A stretch of DNA of 64,000 nucleotides, taken from assembly GCA_017434455.1 (NCBI GenBank), contig JAFRFG010000020.1, positions 62,001 to 126,000 on the forward strand. Direction: 5' to 3'. Of the stretch, positions 24,308-32,819 are shown piece after piece; the stretch's first letter is position 1; the number at the start of each line of letters is the position of its first letter. The stretch is from Thermoguttaceae bacterium (lineage in GTDB: Bacteria > Planctomycetota > Planctomycetia > Pirellulales > Thermoguttaceae). Position numbers and translations under genes: made by a program. Under the pieces are notes generated by a model, which searched no databases, was not told where the DNA came from, and was given only the letters and a program-made list of their open reading frames with translations.

Positions 24308-24346
24308 GTTTTCCTTCTGCCGAAACGGCGCTGTCGTCAAACAAGC

Positions 24347-24421
24347 AAACCGGCCGCCGATTCACCCGAAAGCCCCCGTTTCGTCGGGGATATTCGAAAG
24401 TGAATCGGCGGCCGGTTTTTT
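24347..24421. terminator. long bidirectional hairpin terminator
   Basis: A perfect 19-base inverted repeat (24347-24365 with 24400-24418) encloses a 34-base loop that can itself form a CCCCG/CGGGG hairpin; six T residues follow on the + strand (24416-24421). It lies between the converging XRE and S24-peptidase genes and can stop both transcripts, though the T run favours the + strand. Confidence 0.75.
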
Positions 24422-24439
24422 CCGCTTTAAGGTGACTTA

Positions 24440-24964
24440 TTAAACGCGGTGAATCACGTTTTTCACCACGCCCCAGATATTGAGCTGCGAGGCATCTTTA
24501 TAGGTGAGAACCTGAAACCGCTTGTTTTCGGGACGCAGCTCAACGCGCTTCTGCGAGATGAACAACCTTTTGACGGTAAACTCCCCATCCATCGCGACGA
24601 CAACGACGTCGCCGTTTTCGGCCGTTACACTGCGATCGACGATCAGCAGATCATCGGGAAAAATCCCCGCGCCGATCATCGATTCACCGGCAACCCGGAC
24701 AAAAAACGTGGAGGCGGGATTTTGAATGAGGTAAGAACCGAGATCAAGATTCTCCGCGGGAGTATCGTCGGCCGGGGAGGGAAAACCCGCCTGGACCCGG
24801 TCGCTGTAAAGGGGAAAACAAAGCCCCTTTTGCTCGATGAAACGCATCACGCGCTCTTTCATCGAAATCGGGATTCGAACCGCCTGCGTCGGTTCTCCGA
24901 ATTTTCCTGACCCTTTGGGACGCCCTGCCCCCCTGCGTTTTCCGCCTTGTGCCTGCTCTGCCAT
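24440..24964 (-). CDS. UmuD/LexA-like S24 peptidase
   Basis: Probable self-cleaving SOS-type protein. 174 residues from the ATG at 24964 (AAGGA just upstream). The C-terminal half is a LexA/UmuD peptidase domain: an Ala59-Gly60 cleavage site in RVQAGFP, the catalytic Ser95 in GESMIGAG and Lys132 in FTVKRLF. The N-terminus is not a LexA winged helix but a basic stretch, GGKRRGAGRPKGSGK, which resembles an AT-hook, followed by a short conserved helix. That architecture fits UmuD-type proteins better than a repressor. No umuC is adjacent. A candidate promoter lies at 25039-25066. Confidence 0.8.
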   Translation of the reverse strand: MAEQAQGGKRRGAGRPKGSGKFGEPTQAVRIPISMKERVMRFIEQKGLCFPLYSDRVQAGFPSPADDTPAENLDLGSYLIQNPASTFFVRVAGESMIGAGIFPDDLLIVDRSVTAENGDVVVVAMDGEFTVKRLFISQKRVELRPENKRFQVLTYKDASQLNIWGVVKNVIHRV

Positions 24965-25038
24965 ATTCCTTATGACCTTATACGATAACCGAAGAAAATG
25001 TGAGGAAAGAAACCTTTTACCGAAACGAAAACAGATAT

Positions 25039-25066
25039 AGTGTACGCCATTATTTCGGTCTGTCAA
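25039..25066 (-). promoter_or_regulatory. candidate sigma-70 promoter for the S24-peptidase gene
   Basis: On the minus strand a perfect TTGACA (25066-25061) is followed after 16 bases by TACACT (25044-25039). It lies 75 bases upstream of the start codon at 24964. No SOS-type palindromic operator was identified with certainty. Confidence 0.45.
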
Positions 25067-25132
25067 GCCAGCCGGCTTCAGCCGCTGAAGAATGCTTGCC
25101 GAAGCCGGCTGCCAACGCGGCAAAACCGTTTC

Positions 25133-27697
25133 TTACTCCAAGGTCGGTTCCAAAAGCTGCCCTTCCTTCTGCTCGGGACAATTCTCGAACAGACCGTAGA
25201 AATCGGCGTTGTTATCAAGCCAAACGGCGAAACGGGCCAGTTCTTCTTTGGTCAATTCCAAGCCGTGGTGATCGCCGGTGATAATCTTGTACAGGGGGCT
25301 TGCCATCGCGCCGAATTCCCCCGGCTTGGTCGACGCCTCGGTCCAGAGATAGTGGTCGTAGAAGAAACAGTAGGGACGCAGGTTCTCGTAGGAATTGAAG
25401 AAGTGTTTGTCCTCCGGGCCGCGCGAAAGATCGATCGCCTTCGGGTCGTCGCTCTTGGCGTGACAATCGACGCACTTCTCATCGAGAATCGTCTGTATCA
25501 GAACCGGGAAGTTCATCGGTTTGGTCCCCGGATAATCGGGGGTCAGCTCGCTGGGGGCCCGCCGCATCGCCGTGTAGTTCTGCTGATGGGGAACTTGGAT
25601 CGTCGTGGTGTGCCGGTTTTCGTGACACCCCTGACATACCAGTTCTTCTCCCTCGTGGACGTAAGTGTCGCTGCGCATCGATTCGACGGCGACGTCGTTC
25701 TCATCCAGCGCCTGGAAGTAGATCGGGATATTGACCGGAACGTAGAACCGGGCGCTTCCGTCTTCCTCCACGGGGACGGTCCCTAAAACCTGGCGGGCGT
25801 TCTTCTGCATCCCGTAGCCGATTTTAGGATGATCGGCCTCCCAGGTGGACTTGGCGATAAGCTGGACGACACGCAGCTTCTTGATCTTCGTTCCTTCCGG
25901 GACGGGGAACATCGAATCGTAGACGTTCACGACCGACATGATCGCCTTCTTGGGAAGGGTTTCGGGATCGGGCGCGATGAATGTCTCGCCGGGAGCAAGA
26001 GGTTTGCCGACTAAAGTCTTGTGCGGGACGATAGGCGGGACCTCGCGCTTGCGGATCGGGATCGGGTCGCGGCAGGAGATGTCGCTGTCGCGATAAAGAA
26101 GGGTTCTGTTGCCGAAAGCGTCGAGCAGATAGATCCCGTAGTTGTTTTCCGACGGTTCGACATCGTCGCGGCCGTACGGATCGTAGACGCAAAGATAGAA
26201 GTAATCGCTCAGCGGGTGGCAGGTCGCGTACTGCGCCGGCGCGTAGTTCTGCATCAGTTCCGACTCGGGGAAGAGCTGATCGGGGGTGATCCGGCGAACC
26301 GGCCCCATGCCGTTGTCGTCCTCCACGCGCGGATCGATCAGCGCCAAGCTCCCGTAGCTCTGGCCGTGGTGCGCGGTGATGGTGGAGGTGAAATTCCCCG
26401 ACCCGGGAACCTGATGGAGGTCCCCCTCAAAGACCGGCCGATTGAACGCGGTGGTGTTGTAATTCCCCAAAATCGCGCGCGGATCCCGACCGTCGGGAGA
26501 GGTGATCCAGGGATGGTGCGCGTTGTTGGCGCCGCGGTCGACGTAGTCCCAGCGGGTATAGATGATCATTCCGTTGGAGTCGACGTCGGGCTGCCACTCG
26601 TTCGTCTCGTGGTTCGACAGCGCCACGATATCGCTGCCGTCATGATTGACGGAGTGGAGCGTATAGCTGGGGACGATGCGGGGATGGCAGCGGCCGTACC
26701 CCCCCCGGCGGCTGGAAATGAACGCGATTCGGCCCGAAGGAAGAAGGCACGGGTCGAAATCGTCGAACGGGCCGTCGGTGAGCTGAGTTAAATCGGAGGC
26801 GCTCCGCGCGGCGGCGTCGTACTTGACGCGGAACAGATGGAAACTGTTTTCGGGGGTCCACTGGTAGGAGTGACGATCGGATCGGGTATCGGCCGCGGCG
26901 AAGAGAATCTCACCGGTATCGTACGACAGTTCCGGAGAGAGATATCCCCAGTCGGCGTTAAGCCGCTGGCCGGCGTTTCGACCGGACTGGACCGTCAGAT
27001 CGGCCAGCAGGTCGATCGCCTCGGGGTGGTCGGTGAAGGCGTCTTTTAAGACAAACAGCCCCCCGCCGGCAAGGGCGTGAAAACCAAAGAACTGGTCACA
27101 CATGTGGTTCCCCGTCGTCTCCAGCGGACGGCAGGGATGGCGCTTGATAAAGAGGATATCATCGAAATCCAGGAGGGGATTTTGCAGGGAAATCTTCCGG
27201 CGCAGGGGAATCACCCGGCCGAAGAGTTCACGCCGCTTGGCGTTGTCTTCCGGAGGAACCTCGGCGGCAAGACGATCGAGTTCGTCCAGTTGGGCCTGTT
27301 CATCGACCAGGGCCCCTTCGGGCAAATCAAAATTCTCGACCAGGTAGTCGAGTAAAGAACGGGTTCGGCGAAGGACGACATCGAGCGGATCGCGGTCTGT
27401 CGGCAAAATAGTTGAGGCAATATTCAGCGCCTGTTCGGCGACCGGCTCGGGAACCGGCTCGGTCATAAACTGGAACGAACCGTTGTATCCCGTGTTCGTT
27501 TTTGCCCACTGGTAATACCAGGCGCGTTCGGCCTCTTGGTCGGTGTTCATATACCGCTCGATGGCGAAATATTCCAGCGCGGCCTCGTCCCCGCGATCGA
27601 TTTTGGCCTCTTGGGCGCCGACCGGCGAGGCGCAAAGGGCGCAGATCACGCAGAAAAACCCACCCAGGACAACGGTGAACAAACCGAATCTCTTCAT
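25133..27697 (-). CDS. secreted di-haem protein with hydrazine-synthase-alpha-like architecture
   Basis: 854 residues with a signal peptide (1-28). The middle is a TolB/WD-type beta-propeller (repeats such as QLTDGPFDDFDPCLLPSGRIAFISSRRGG and NHETNEWQPDVDSNG), followed by a domain like the middle domain of hydrazine synthase alpha, and a C-terminal cytochrome part with two c-type haem motifs, CQGCH (688-692) and CVDCH (742-746). Homologues are widespread in planctomycetes that do not perform anammox, so hydrazine synthesis is not implied; no other anammox gene is near. A periplasmic redox or electron-transfer role is inferred. A strong GGGGGGAAG site precedes the ATG. The haem would be attached by the CcsB-CcsA protein at 58 kb. 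Confidence 0.82.
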   Translation of the reverse strand: MKRFGLFTVVLGGFFCVICALCASPVGAQEAKIDRGDEAALEYFAIERYMNTDQEAERAWYYQWAKTNTGYNGSFQFMTEPVPEPVAEQALNIASTILPTDRDPLDVVLRRTRSLLDYLVENFDLPEGALVDEQAQLDELDRLAAEVPPEDNAKRRELFGRVIPLRRKISLQNPLLDFDDILFIKRHPCRPLETTGNHMCDQFFGFHALAGGGLFVLKDAFTDHPEAIDLLADLTVQSGRNAGQRLNADWGYLSPELSYDTGEILFAAADTRSDRHSYQWTPENSFHLFRVKYDAAARSASDLTQLTDGPFDDFDPCLLPSGRIAFISSRRGGYGRCHPRIVPSYTLHSVNHDGSDIVALSNHETNEWQPDVDSNGMIIYTRWDYVDRGANNAHHPWITSPDGRDPRAILGNYNTTAFNRPVFEGDLHQVPGSGNFTSTITAHHGQSYGSLALIDPRVEDDNGMGPVRRITPDQLFPESELMQNYAPAQYATCHPLSDYFYLCVYDPYGRDDVEPSENNYGIYLLDAFGNRTLLYRDSDISCRDPIPIRKREVPPIVPHKTLVGKPLAPGETFIAPDPETLPKKAIMSVVNVYDSMFPVPEGTKIKKLRVVQLIAKSTWEADHPKIGYGMQKNARQVLGTVPVEEDGSARFYVPVNIPIYFQALDENDVAVESMRSDTYVHEGEELVCQGCHENRHTTTIQVPHQQNYTAMRRAPSELTPDYPGTKPMNFPVLIQTILDEKCVDCHAKSDDPKAIDLSRGPEDKHFFNSYENLRPYCFFYDHYLWTEASTKPGEFGAMASPLYKIITGDHHGLELTKEELARFAVWLDNNADFYGLFENCPEQKEGQLLEPTLE

Positions 27698-27864
27698 TGA
27701 CTTCCCCCCAATGGGACAAAAACGGTTTTGAAAACAGAATAACTACCCTAAACAGTTTAACGATTTCCCTTTTAAAAAGCAAGCATCATGGGGCTCACCC
27801 CGGTGGTGTCCGGCAAAGAAAGCGCTCGGGAAAAATTCACGGTGGTATTGCCCGGCAAGGACGC

Positions 27865-27870
27865 TATAAT
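27865..27870 (+). promoter_or_regulatory. candidate -10 element for recR
   Basis: TATAAT in GACGCTATAATTACGG lies 35 bases before the recR start. No convincing -35 box is present at the usual spacing. Confidence 0.35.
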
Positions 27871-27904
27871 TACGGCGAACCGCTTGAAAATTCAGGAGGA
27901 ATCT

Positions 27905-28525
27905 ATGAGCGAACTGACCGAATCGGTACAAAGAATGATGAAGGAGTTTGAAAAACTCCCGGGAATCGGCAAAAAATCGGCGGAGCGAATCACCTACCAT
28001 CTTCTTAAGGCGGACAGAGGCGAGGCGCTGGCCCTGGCCGACTCGATCCGTCTGGTCAAGGAACGGGTCCGCTACTGCAAATGCTGTTTCAATTTGGCCG
28101 AGCAGGAGCTGTGTGATATCTGCCGCGACCCCAATCGGGACACGTCGGTGATCTGTGTGGTGGAACAGCCCCGCGACCTGATTTCGATTGAGCAGACCGG
28201 GGTCTTCCGGGGGGTATACCACGTTCTCTTGGGGCGGGTCGCCCCGCTGGACGGCATCACGGCCGATCAACTGACGATCGACGCTTTGGTGCGGCGGGTT
28301 CGCGCCGGGGGAGTCGACGAGATCATTATGGCGACCAACCCCACGGTGGAGGGGGACGGGACGGCACTGCTGATCAGCAACCAACTGACCGACTTGCCCG
28401 TCAAGATCACCCGCCTGGCCCGCGGCATCACCACCGGGAGCACTCTGGAATTCGCCAATAAAGAGATGCTCTGCGACGCCTTGGTCGGCCGCCAAAACTT
28501 TCGCGGGGAAATCAAAAACCACTGA
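27905..28525 (+). CDS. recR: recombination protein RecR
   Basis: Works with RecO (and RecF) to load RecA at gaps and stalled forks. The ATG at 27905 follows AGGAGGAATCT and gives 206 residues, close to the usual 198-201. It starts with the helix-hairpin-helix (EKLPGIGKKSAERITYHLL), then a four-cysteine zinc finger (CKCCFNLAEQELCDIC), a TOPRIM domain beginning ICVVEQPRDLISIE, and the Walker-B-like C-terminal segment TRLARGITTGSTLEF. It is followed 67 bases later by rpoN. Confidence 0.94.
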   Translation: MSELTESVQRMMKEFEKLPGIGKKSAERITYHLLKADRGEALALADSIRLVKERVRYCKCCFNLAEQELCDICRDPNRDTSVICVVEQPRDLISIEQTGVFRGVYHVLLGRVAPLDGITADQLTIDALVRRVRAGGVDEIIMATNPTVEGDGTALLISNQLTDLPVKITRLARGITTGSTLEFANKEMLCDALVGRQNFRGEIKNH

Positions 28526-28592
28526 CAAGTTTAACCATTAACAAAAGCCGTGACCTGACGGCGCGGTATTTTTACCAAGGGGCTTTCGTCCG

Positions 28593-30068
28593 ATGAAAAT
28601 GGGGCTTTCCTTCGAACAGTCGCAAAAAATGGAGCAGAGGCAAGTCCTCTCCCAGCGGCAGATTCAATCGATGGAACTGCTCCAGATCCCGATTCAAAAA
28701 CTGGAGGATCGCATCAAACTCGAGCTACTCTCCAATCCGATCCTCGAGACAGCCGATTCGCGCTACAGCAGCGCCGATCCTCCTCAAGAGCCCTCCCCTT
28801 CCCTTCCCGTCTCGGAAGAAGCGCTTCAGTTTGAACGAGCGCGCAGCTTCGCGGAGGAATATCCCGATACGATCGACGAGGAACGGCCGCGTCTGTCCCG
28901 CGGCGCGATCGACGAGGCTCAGACGCGATACGACGATCGCCTGGCTAATATCCCGAATCGAAGCGAAACCCTTCAGGACCACCTTCTTTCGCAGCTGGTC
29001 TGGTATAACCTCCCCGAGGAGGTTCACCAATACTGCGAAAAGATTATCTGGAATCTCGACTCCCGCGGCCGATTGATCTCTCCGCTGGGGGAGAATCCCA
29101 ATCCGATCGAATATTTCGTCCTTCCCGAAAACCCGAGCGACAAACAGCGTCTGGAGGCGTATCAGGCGCTGGATATCGTCCGCAAACTCGATCCCAAAGG
29201 GGTTGGCGCCTTTTCGACCGCGGAAACCCTCCTCCTGCAGCTCGAAGGGGACGATCCCGACACCGCCGCGGCCAGACTGCTTTTGACCGAATACACCAAA
29301 GATCTAGAGAACAACCGCCTGCCGCAGATCGCGAAAAAAAGCGGCCTTTCCCTGGAACAGGTCGAAGCGGGACTGCGAAAAATCAGGACACTCAATCCGT
29401 TTCCGACCTCCGAGTTCTCCTGTGATCCGACACAGTACGTGATTCCCGATGTCATCGTCGAAAAAAACGACGAGGGACGCTGGGTGGCCAGGGCCGAAGA
29501 GAACCCGCTCTTCGATCTGAGGATCAGCCCGCAGTATCGGGCGGAACTGCGCAAAAAACAGATCACCCCCGAGGCCAAGGCCTATCTGCGCCGCAATATC
29601 GGCAGCGCCCAATGGTTCATCGACGCCGTCGCGGCGAGGCGCCGGACCATTCTGGCGGTGGCCCAGGCGATTGTCGACTATCAAAGCGACTTCTTCGACT
29701 TCGGTCCCAGCCGGATTCGACCGCTGAAGATGCAGCAGATCGCCGATACCCTCGGGATCCATATCGCGACGGTCTCCCGCACCTGTGACGATAAATGGCT
29801 TTCGTGCCCCAGCGGGATGTACCCTTTCAAACGGTTCTTCACCCGGGCGGTCCCCGCGGCCGAGGATCAGGAGGGAATGGTTCAAGACAATGTCAAAGAA
29901 AGAATCCGAGCCCTCATCGACGGCGAAGACAAACACGCTCCCCTTTGTGACGAGGATATCCTCAAGCATTTAAAGGCCGAGGGGATTGAAGTCTCGCGCC
30001 GAACCGTGGCGAAATATCGCGACGCGATGAATATCCCGAGCAGCCGGGGACGAAAGGTCTGGAAATAG
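28593..30068 (+). CDS. rpoN: RNA polymerase sigma-54 factor
   Basis: Directs RNA polymerase to -24/-12 promoters that need an enhancer-binding ATPase. The 491 residues show the Gln/Leu-rich region I (QSQKMEQRQVLSQRQIQSMELLQ), an acidic region II (about 55-110), the core-binding region III, and the RpoN box RRTVAKYR at 469-476 near the C-terminus. The usual downstream neighbours (hpf, ptsN) are absent; recR precedes it and a HAD phosphatase follows at 13 bases. No enhancer-binding activator lies in the window, and no convincing -24/-12 site was noticed. Confidence 0.94.
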   Translation: MKMGLSFEQSQKMEQRQVLSQRQIQSMELLQIPIQKLEDRIKLELLSNPILETADSRYSSADPPQEPSPSLPVSEEALQFERARSFAEEYPDTIDEERPRLSRGAIDEAQTRYDDRLANIPNRSETLQDHLLSQLVWYNLPEEVHQYCEKIIWNLDSRGRLISPLGENPNPIEYFVLPENPSDKQRLEAYQALDIVRKLDPKGVGAFSTAETLLLQLEGDDPDTAAARLLLTEYTKDLENNRLPQIAKKSGLSLEQVEAGLRKIRTLNPFPTSEFSCDPTQYVIPDVIVEKNDEGRWVARAEENPLFDLRISPQYRAELRKKQITPEAKAYLRRNIGSAQWFIDAVAARRRTILAVAQAIVDYQSDFFDFGPSRIRPLKMQQIADTLGIHIATVSRTCDDKWLSCPSGMYPFKRFFTRAVPAAEDQEGMVQDNVKERIRALIDGEDKHAPLCDEDILKHLKAEGIEVSRRTVAKYRDAMNIPSSRGRKVWK

Positions 30069-30081
30069 TTAAGGAAAACGA

Positions 30082-30759
30082 ATGATGAGCAATGACCCGA
30101 TCGGGGTGATTTTCGACGTTGACGGGGTACTGGTCGACAGCAATCCGGTCCACCTCGAGACCTGGCAGATCATCGGCCGGGAAGACGGCTTTGATTTCAC
30201 CCCCGAGCTGTTTTTTGAGACGGTCGGCCAGACGACCCCGGCGATTTTGCGCAGCCGCTGGAACCGCCCTTTAACCGAGGAAGAGGTTCAAGAGCTCGGC
30301 GACCGCAAAGAGCTCCTCTACCGTCAGATCGTCGAAAAGAAAATACCGGCGATGCCCGGGGCGTATGACTTCGCGCGGGCGCTGGACCGACAGGGATATC
30401 GGCTTTCGGTCGGTTCGTCCGGGCCGAAGTTCAACGTCGATTTCATTCTCGAGAAACTCGGGCTGGTCCCCTTCCTGGCCGGCTGGGTCAGCGGGACCGA
30501 CGTCAAAAACGGGAAACCGGCCCCCGATATCTTTTTGGCCACGGCCGAAATCATGAAGCTCCCCCCTTCGCGATGCGTCGTCATCGACGATTCGCTCAGC
30601 GGGATTCAGGCCGCCCGCGCCGCGGGGATGAAGTCGGTGGGGTTCTTCAGTTTCGGGCACAACGAGCGGGAATATCTTCAGGCCGACCTGGTCGTTCGCT
30701 CGTTCGATGAACTGAAGGGCCAGTGGGACAAGGTCACCGGAAAGAGGTGGAACGGTTAG
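30082..30759 (+). CDS. HAD-superfamily phosphatase/phosphomutase (beta-phosphoglucomutase-like)
   Basis: Hydrolyses or isomerises a small phosphorylated metabolite, probably a sugar phosphate. In 225 residues the four HAD motifs are present: nucleophile Asp in FDVDGVLVDS, motif II Ser in VGSSG, Lys in NGKPAPDIF and the acidic pair in VIDDSLSGIQAA. A helical cap (about 20-90) places it in subfamily I. Phosphoglycolate phosphatase and beta-phosphoglucomutase are both possible. AAGGAAAACGA precedes two adjacent ATGs. It ends at the bidirectional terminator at 30.8 kb. Confidence 0.85.
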   Translation: MMSNDPIGVIFDVDGVLVDSNPVHLETWQIIGREDGFDFTPELFFETVGQTTPAILRSRWNRPLTEEEVQELGDRKELLYRQIVEKKIPAMPGAYDFARALDRQGYRLSVGSSGPKFNVDFILEKLGLVPFLAGWVSGTDVKNGKPAPDIFLATAEIMKLPPSRCVVIDDSLSGIQAARAAGMKSVGFFSFGHNEREYLQADLVVRSFDELKGQWDKVTGKRWNG

Positions 30760-30786
30760 CCCCTTCCTCCGCGGCTGTTTCCGTGT

Positions 30787-30846
30787 AAAAAACGCCGCCT
30801 GCCCCACTGGCGAAAAGAGTGAAGGCAGGCGGCGAAATCTTTTTTT
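30787..30846. terminator. bidirectional rho-independent terminator
   Basis: An 11-base perfect stem (CGCCGCCTGCC 30793-30803 with its complement 30824-30834) has seven T residues on the right (30840-30846) and six A residues on the left (30787-30792), so it can end both the HAD gene (+) and the GH32-like gene (-), which converge here. Confidence 0.85.
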
Positions 30847-30857
30847 GGGGAGAGGTT

Positions 30858-32789
30858 TTAGTCCTCGTGCTGCGGCACCAGCGGGGCGATTTCCAGCGCG
30901 GAGATATTCACTTCTTCGGCGTTGGGATTGTCGATCGTCAGATTCCGCGTGGTCGCGGGATCGAGCGTCTCGGTCACGGTACGATCCGAATCGACACACA
31001 GATCGGCCAGATCACCGCAGATCACCAAATCGAGCGACATGCTCCCGGAGCTAAAGTCGATCTTTTGGATGGTGAAATCCCCCAGCGTAATGGCGCGGCG
31101 GCAGAACGAGACGGTCAGGGACTTGCTGCCGAGATTAAAGACCACGTTCCTGAGGGTGTCTCTTTTTTGCGGATCATACTGGATCACCGCTTTCATTCGA
31201 TAGTTTCCCGGAAGATCGGTATAGGACGCCTGGTTTTGGGTACCGGGAGCGTCCAGGGCCAGCGGCGAGCCGGTGGCGGGAATCATCTCGGGGACGAACT
31301 TCTCCCCAAGGGTTCCATCGTCATGGCGGACCAGCTCATGGAAGACCGCGTGTCCGCCAAAGCCGTGCTCCCGAGTCCAGCCGCAGATGATCCGGCGATC
31401 GGGACCGAATGGCGCGGTCTTGGGGACATTGATGATCCCCGGCATCAAGACATTCTCGCACGGCGGGATATCCCACGGACCGGTCGGCGAGGAGGACCAT
31501 CGCCAGTAACCGTTGAGGTGATTGGCGATGGTGTAATAGCGATCTCCCCATCGGAACCAATCGGGACACTCCGGTTCACCGTCTTTGTAGGTATAGACCG
31601 GATCGAGTAAGGTCCAATCTTCTAAGTCGGCGGAAACCAAATGCGCCCAGCAGCCGTAACCGTTAAACGAGGTGGTGGCGTAGAGATGGAAAAGCTCTGT
31701 CTCGGGATCCTGGAAGACCACCGGATCACGTGTCCCCGCGCCGTACCCTTCCGGGAGTTCGAAGATCGGTTTGCTGTCTTTGACAAAGTGAATGCCGTCG
31801 TCCGAGACCGAGCGGCACAAGATTCCCTTAATCACCGGAGAATCGGCGTCGTCCGAGGGGTAGACCGCGCTGCGATTGGCGTAGAAGGCATAGTACTTGC
31901 CGTCGTGGAAGAAGACCGACCCGGTGCAGATGGAGCCCTCGAACTGCTGATCGATCTCGACGACAAACCCCTGGTGCTCCCAGTGAACTAAGTCGGTCGA
32001 GGTCGCCTGAATCCACTGATGAGCCCCGAGGCCGTTTTTCGCGGAGTGATGTCCCTTGTCGAGAAGATACATAAAGTGAAAGACCCCATCGGCGTAAAAG
32101 GGCATGCAGTCACCGACACCGTAGTGGTTCGGCGGCATCCAGTACTGGAGCGATTCCCCCGTTCCCCGATCGGTTCTGGATCGATGATCGGCCATATCGC
32201 CGCTGATGGAAGCGATTTCGTCGTCACTGAGCGCTCGGTCCCAAATGGCGACCACCAGAATTTGCCCGGTGAAGGGGAAATCGGCCGAACCGACCTGAAT
32301 CGGCGCGTCGCTGGGGAAAAAATCGCCCAGCATGAAATCCTCATCGTAACAGCGTCCGTCGAGGAAAAACTCCATCTTGGCCCGGTTGTTAATCCGCAGG
32401 ACCAGGTCGTGGACCGAGGAATCGCTGGCCATTTCACCGTGCGGAATCTCGGTGGTCAACGGCCGATTGTTCCGGGTGGTCCCCATTTCGGCAATGAAAC
32501 AATCGGGCTGCCCGTAGAGGATAAACGGCGTACTCCCCTCGTCACGCCAAAGAAGGGTTCCGCTCCACTTCTGCTCGGGATCGGAAACCCGAACATAGTA
32601 GGTTCGGGAATCTCCCGCACCGAACGCCGAGGCGGGAAGCTCGGCGGGGAGCTGAACGACCGAGGTTAGGACGGCCGCGGCCCCATTGGGGAGAACGGGC
32701 ATATCGCCCTGTTCGGCCGAGGCCGTGGTCAAAAACAGCGCGGCAGCCAGCGCAAAGAACCCACTGAGGCAAAAATTGGCGGCTTTCAT
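30858..32789 (-). CDS. secreted GH32-like protein with N-terminal laminin-G/ConA-like domain
   Basis: Probable exported glycoside hydrolase of clan GH-J/GH43 type; 643 residues, signal peptide 1-25. Residues about 60-210 form a ConA-like beta-sandwich (SSVHDLVLRINNRAKMEFFLDG, VVAIWDRALSDDEI), then a five-bladed propeller (about 220-520), then a C-terminal beta-sandwich. Two of the three clan-J catalytic motifs are clear, RDP in GTRDPVVFQDPE and the acid/base EC in PECPDWF. The first motif, normally WMNDPNG, reads WMPPNHYGVGDCMPFY, so the nucleophile position is altered. It follows the GH28-like gene by 30 bases. Confidence 0.8.
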   Translation of the reverse strand: MKAANFCLSGFFALAAALFLTTASAEQGDMPVLPNGAAAVLTSVVQLPAELPASAFGAGDSRTYYVRVSDPEQKWSGTLLWRDEGSTPFILYGQPDCFIAEMGTTRNNRPLTTEIPHGEMASDSSVHDLVLRINNRAKMEFFLDGRCYDEDFMLGDFFPSDAPIQVGSADFPFTGQILVVAIWDRALSDDEIASISGDMADHRSRTDRGTGESLQYWMPPNHYGVGDCMPFYADGVFHFMYLLDKGHHSAKNGLGAHQWIQATSTDLVHWEHQGFVVEIDQQFEGSICTGSVFFHDGKYYAFYANRSAVYPSDDADSPVIKGILCRSVSDDGIHFVKDSKPIFELPEGYGAGTRDPVVFQDPETELFHLYATTSFNGYGCWAHLVSADLEDWTLLDPVYTYKDGEPECPDWFRWGDRYYTIANHLNGYWRWSSSPTGPWDIPPCENVLMPGIINVPKTAPFGPDRRIICGWTREHGFGGHAVFHELVRHDDGTLGEKFVPEMIPATGSPLALDAPGTQNQASYTDLPGNYRMKAVIQYDPQKRDTLRNVVFNLGSKSLTVSFCRRAITLGDFTIQKIDFSSGSMSLDLVICGDLADLCVDSDRTVTETLDPATTRNLTIDNPNAEEVNISALEIAPLVPQHED

Positions 32790-32819
32790 AAAAGGACCCT
32801 CGTTTTTAAGGAAAAAGAA

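Noticed and set aside
24866..24880. GGGATTCGAACC, resembling the T-arm of a tRNA gene
   Set aside because: It is inside the S24-peptidase coding sequence and no acceptor, D or anticodon stem can be built around it.
25133..27697. Evidence for anammox metabolism
   Set aside because: Only the alpha-subunit-like architecture is present; no HzsB/HzsG, hydrazine dehydrogenase or related multihaem gene is in the window, and such homologues are common in other planctomycetes.
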